Positions 14,086 through 16,578 of a DNA stretch of 16,578 nucleotides are shown one piece after another (position 1 is the stretch's first letter; each line of letters opens with the position of its first letter). Under the pieces are notes generated by a model, which was given only the letters and a program-made list of their open reading frames with translations, ran no database searches and was not told where the DNA came from. Source of the stretch: an uncultured Eubacteriales bacterium (GTDB taxonomy: Bacteria; Bacillota; Clostridia; Lachnospirales; Lachnospiraceae). The position numbers were made by a program, and so were the translations under genes. The DNA lies in NCBI GenBank assembly GCA_900321145.1, contig ONVB01000184.1, forward strand, positions 1 to 16,578, read 5' to 3'.

Positions 14086-15585
14086 TTACGCCTCCGGATC
14101 TGTTGGATCGTAATTCATATTTGACGGCAGCCACTCCCTTACAGGACGCATAAGCGGATCGGCGCCCGCGCTGTCTATGACGGTTACGGTCGTGTAGTAA
14201 GGAATATTGTCATAAATCCACTTCGCATCCTCCACACAGAGTCTCACGCAGCCGTGCGAACACTGCGTTCCGAGCTTGTTATACTCCTCTGTCTGAAGCG
14301 AGTGGTTGTTTATCTGTGTGTACGGCACCGAATGGAAGAGGAAGTTGCCGTAGAACTGTGTAACGAACTTGCCATACACATTTCCGACCATGGAAAGCCA
14401 TTTCCACTTTGCGGATACCGAAAATGTACCGACCGGCGTGTCAGCTCCCGTAGAGCAGAGCATGGCTTTCACCGGAGTCGCTCCCTTGTATATAGTCACT
14501 ACATTCGTTGCCTTGTTGACCATGATGCGGTAGCTTCCGCTTATAGAACTGATATCCGGAGCATACTTACATGCCGGAACAGTCATGGCAGGACCCTTGG
14601 TCCCTTTCTCTTTCATGTAAATCTGATAAGCCTCGACACGCTGGCATATTCCTATCGCACCGGCAGGCTCGCCATTTGCCGCCCAGCCCGACCAGCCGTA
14701 GCCGGTAACAAAAGCCCTGTAATACACATCAAAGTAGTTGGCGATATTTCCCGTGAGTGTGAACCTTATCGCCTCTATCGGCATAACCTGCCCCGGAGTA
14801 CCGGATATCTCTCCGGTGACCGCATCTGCGCTCCAGCCCGAGCCTCTCTTGTAGGTGGCATATGAGATATCTCCCCCCATGCCGCCGTTGTCGAGTCTTA
14901 CAGCCACGCACTGAAGCTGCATACCCTTTATGCCCAGATAACCCGATGCGCTGCTGCCTGCGGTCATAACCTTTGCGTTGCACCAGCCGTTTCCGCCCAC
15001 GTAGGCTCCGGCAGTGAGTGTCACAGCCGCTTTCTTTACAAGCTTTGCCTGCATGCACTCTATGAGCTCGTCCGAGGTTTGGCAGACCGAGTTATTTGAC
15101 GTCCACGCTGTCCATCCCCTGCCCTGCACATATACCCTGTAATATATGCTGTAGCTCTTTGATACGGCGCCGGTAAGGTACATCCTTACATTCTCCACAC
15201 GCTGTTTCTTGCCTACCGACCCTGCGTAGTTTCCTCCGAATCTCAGATTGCTTTCATTCTTTGAGCCGAGAGTGCTCTTCACATAAGGGGTCCAGCCCGC
15301 GCCTGACACATATACACTGTAGTTTACGGCACCGGTTATGCCGTTTCCCTTAAGTCCGACGGAGATTGCCTCCATCCTAAGCCCCTTACCCACAAGACCG
15401 GATACCTTGCCTCCGGCAACCGTCTTCAGCCAGCCGTTCTTCTGCACATGCGCGGTGTATATAAGCTCAACACCGTTTTCCGCAGCTTTAAGCTTTATCA
15501 CACAGGTATTAAGTGTGCCGAACACGCAGATGACAGCCAGCACAAATGTGACTATCAGCTTAGACATTTTGTTTAATCTATTCAT
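14086..15585 (-). CDS. Secreted L,D-transpeptidase (YkuD) with six ChW repeats
   Basis: 499 aa. L,D-transpeptidases make 3-3 cross-links in peptidoglycan, or attach proteins or D-amino acids to it, outside the membrane. Hydrophobic segment 9-27 followed by KLKAAEN (signal peptide, cleavage near 34/35, or an uncleaved anchor; LNTC is not a good lipobox). Six ChW repeats begin at about 43, 89, 148, 191, 241 and 288; the second, fourth and fifth are degenerate in the second Trp. The YkuD domain spans about 351-472: MVNKATNVVTIYKG, TPVGTFSV, FLFHSV with H418, and SHGCVRL with catalytic C446, H444 and R448. The start has GGAGG at 9 nt and overlaps the epimerase stop by 4 nt (ATGA). The permease gene follows after 1 nt. 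An N-terminal ChW array on this enzyme suggests targeting to a wall polymer (inference). Confidence 0.94.
   Translation of the reverse strand: MNRLNKMSKLIVTFVLAVICVFGTLNTCVIKLKAAENGVELIYTAHVQKNGWLKTVAGGKVSGLVGKGLRMEAISVGLKGNGITGAVNYSVYVSGAGWTPYVKSTLGSKNESNLRFGGNYAGSVGKKQRVENVRMYLTGAVSKSYSIYYRVYVQGRGWTAWTSNNSVCQTSDELIECMQAKLVKKAAVTLTAGAYVGGNGWCNAKVMTAGSSASGYLGIKGMQLQCVAVRLDNGGMGGDISYATYKRGSGWSADAVTGEISGTPGQVMPIEAIRFTLTGNIANYFDVYYRAFVTGYGWSGWAANGEPAGAIGICQRVEAYQIYMKEKGTKGPAMTVPACKYAPDISSISGSYRIMVNKATNVVTIYKGATPVKAMLCSTGADTPVGTFSVSAKWKWLSMVGNVYGKFVTQFYGNFLFHSVPYTQINNHSLQTEEYNKLGTQCSHGCVRLCVEDAKWIYDNIPYYTTVTVIDSAGADPLMRPVREWLPSNMNYDPTDPEA
14614..15459 (-). repeat. Six ChW repeats (coding)
   Basis: Residues 43-324 of the L,D-transpeptidase. 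First-block motifs: YTAHVQKNGW, YSVYVSGAGW, YRVYVQGRGW, AGAYVGGNGW, YATYKRGSGW, YRAFVTGYGW. Each is followed by a Gly-rich turn and an R/Q.E/Q...V/I strand. They are more diverged from one another than the ChW repeats of the other two proteins. Confidence 0.82.
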
Positions 15586-16578
15586 ACAGTGTATCCTCCG
15601 ATCTCATCAAGTATCTTTAGTGTGAGCTTCATTCCCTCATCTATCGTATATCCCGCATCAAAGCCGCGCTCCCTAAGCAGCTCACCCGAGAGGGTCGCTC
15701 TCGTCGCAGTCGAATAGCCTTTCTTTTCCGTCTCTTCAGGAAGCTCATATATGACCTTTTTCCCGGACAGTCCGGCAAGCTTTTCGCTCAAAGCCTTAAG
15801 GCTTATATCCGAATCCGGAGAAAGTACATTTACGGCCTCGTTGCTCCTGCCGTGTGCGAGCAGGTGAAGCACCGCGGACGCCGCGTCCGCGACAAAACAA
15901 TACGAATAAGTCTGTGTCCCGCTGCTTTTTAATACTATGTCTTCCCTGTTCAGTGCCTTTTTTATAAACTGGGATACAGCCTTGGTATCACTCGAAAGCT
16001 GGGTAGGTCCGTAGGTTCTTGCCAGCCGCGGTATCACGGTGTCACAGCCTTTTTCCTCTGCGTAAGCCATGCACAAAGCCTCACCGGCGCGCTTTGCCTC
16101 GGGGTACCCCGCCCTGAGTGTATTGCAGTCTATATATCCCATATCCTTTTCCGCAAAGTCTCCTTCGCCCGCCTTGTTCTCTCCATACACCTCGACCGAG
16201 GAAAGAAATGCAAGCCTGCTGCCTTTATCACGCGCCGCTGCCTCAAGCAGGACGTAAGCCCCAAAGAGATTTGCGGTCATAGTGGCTATGGGTTCTGTCG
16301 AATACGCTTTGGGGTGGGTGGTGCTCGCACAGTGGATATAGAAATCATAATGCGCATCAGTTACGGCCTTAAGCTCTTTTGCTGCTGACTTCTGTTCCTC
16401 TGCTGACTTCAGTCCATCCGCAGACTTCAGTCCCTCTGCCGACTTCATACGCGCAGCGTCCCACTCTACCGCTTTGAGCATATCTTTCGCCGGACAGCCC
16501 GCAAACCTCCGAACGGCTTTTTCGATATGCCTTGTTGTGATCGTCACTTCGGTACCGAGTCCGAAGCTCGCGTCGGCA
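15582..16578 (-). CDS. NAD-dependent epimerase/dehydratase (extended SDR), 5' end outside window
   Basis: 331 residues are visible. The frame is open to the window edge (ADASFGLGTEVTITTRHIEK...), so the GTG at 16547 is not the true start, and the N-terminal GxxGxxG nucleotide-binding motif lies beyond. Seen: LAFLSSVEVYGE with the catalytic Ser region, Y-P-E-A-K (Tyr codon 16104-16106) as the YxxxK pair, RTYGPTQ, and YCFVADAASAVLHLL typical of sugar-nucleotide SDRs. These act on nucleotide sugars for surface glycans; the substrate is not readable. An insertion made of 18-bp tandem repeats (SAEGLKSADGLKSAEEQKSA) lies where homologues have a short loop. Its TGA overlaps the L,D-transpeptidase ATG, so they are one operon with the exporter downstream. 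Confidence 0.9.
   Translation of the reverse strand, partial: ADASFGLGTEVTITTRHIEKAVRRFAGCPAKDMLKAVEWDAARMKSAEGLKSADGLKSAEEQKSAAKELKAVTDAHYDFYIHCASTTHPKAYSTEPIATMTANLFGAYVLLEAAARDKGSRLAFLSSVEVYGENKAGEGDFAEKDMGYIDCNTLRAGYPEAKRAGEALCMAYAEEKGCDTVIPRLARTYGPTQLSSDTKAVSQFIKKALNREDIVLKSSGTQTYSYCFVADAASAVLHLLAHGRSNEAVNVLSPDSDISLKALSEKLAGLSGKKVIYELPEETEKKGYSTATRATLSGELLRERGFDAGYTIDEGMKLTLKILDEIGGYTV
16384..16455 (-). repeat. 18-bp tandem repeat inside the epimerase gene
   Basis: Four in-frame 18-bp units at 16384-16401, 16402-16419, 16420-16437 and 16438-16455. Each begins GCTGACTTC/GCAGACTTC/GCCGACTTC on the plus strand and encodes a six-residue A-E/D-x-L/Q-K-S unit. The fourth unit is diverged in its second half. 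Confidence 0.85.

Noticed and set aside
985..15585. Sortase anchoring of the three ChW proteins
   Set aside because: None has an LPXTG-like motif followed by a hydrophobic segment and basic tail at its C terminus.
16547..16578. GTG at 16547 as the start of the epimerase
   Set aside because: The frame stays open to the window edge with epimerase-like sequence, no Shine-Dalgarno precedes the GTG, and the N-terminal Rossmann motif would be missing.

Overview
The window looks like a chromosomal segment of a Gram-positive Clostridia member, most likely Lachnospiraceae. This is an inference from gene content: three secreted proteins with clostridial hydrophobic-W (ChW) repeats, Cys/His surface-protein repeats typical of that family, strong AGGAGG-type ribosome binding sites, a CvfB-type S1 protein, and no outer-membrane genes. 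All genes except upp are on the minus strand. There are no RNA genes, insertion sequences, phage genes or CRISPR arrays. The longest non-coding gaps are 172 bp (4546-4717) and 165 bp (5963-6127).

Transcription on the right runs leftward from the window edge. It starts with a sugar-nucleotide epimerase/dehydratase (5' end outside), then a secreted L,D-transpeptidase with six ChW repeats, an ABC-2 polysaccharide-type permease (Wzm-like) and its ATPase (Wzt-like), and a 615-aa secreted ChW protein. The first three genes are translationally coupled (4-nt overlap, then a 1-nt gap). Together they suggest envelope building: nucleotide-sugar modification, glycan export, peptidoglycan cross-linking, and wall-associated ChW proteins. 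larC (nickel-pincer cofactor synthesis, with a His-rich loop), pepD (M20 dipeptidase), a 58-aa topoisomerase-type zinc ribbon and a 214-aa unknown protein follow on the same strand.

The lone plus-strand gene upp (uracil salvage) converges on that block. It diverges from a 115-aa unknown gene across a short region carrying good sigma-A-type promoters on both strands. Leftward from there come the 115-aa gene, cvfB, ridA, a 1049-aa secreted ChW protein and ilvE (3' end outside). ridA and ilvE are metabolically linked but are separated here by the giant surface-protein gene.

The most notable non-genic feature is a family of short dispersed palindromic repeats (GTGTCAT-CTGAG...GAAGRATCTT type). 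They sit in four intergenic gaps, and in each one a copy lies just upstream of a minus-strand start with the same end toward the gene. One gap also contains a 25-bp tandem array that seems to derive from the same element. The best candidate for an under-described system is the ChW set: an exporter operon with a ChW-targeted L,D-transpeptidase, plus two ChW proteins sharing a homologous C-terminal module and an identical C-terminal dodecapeptide.
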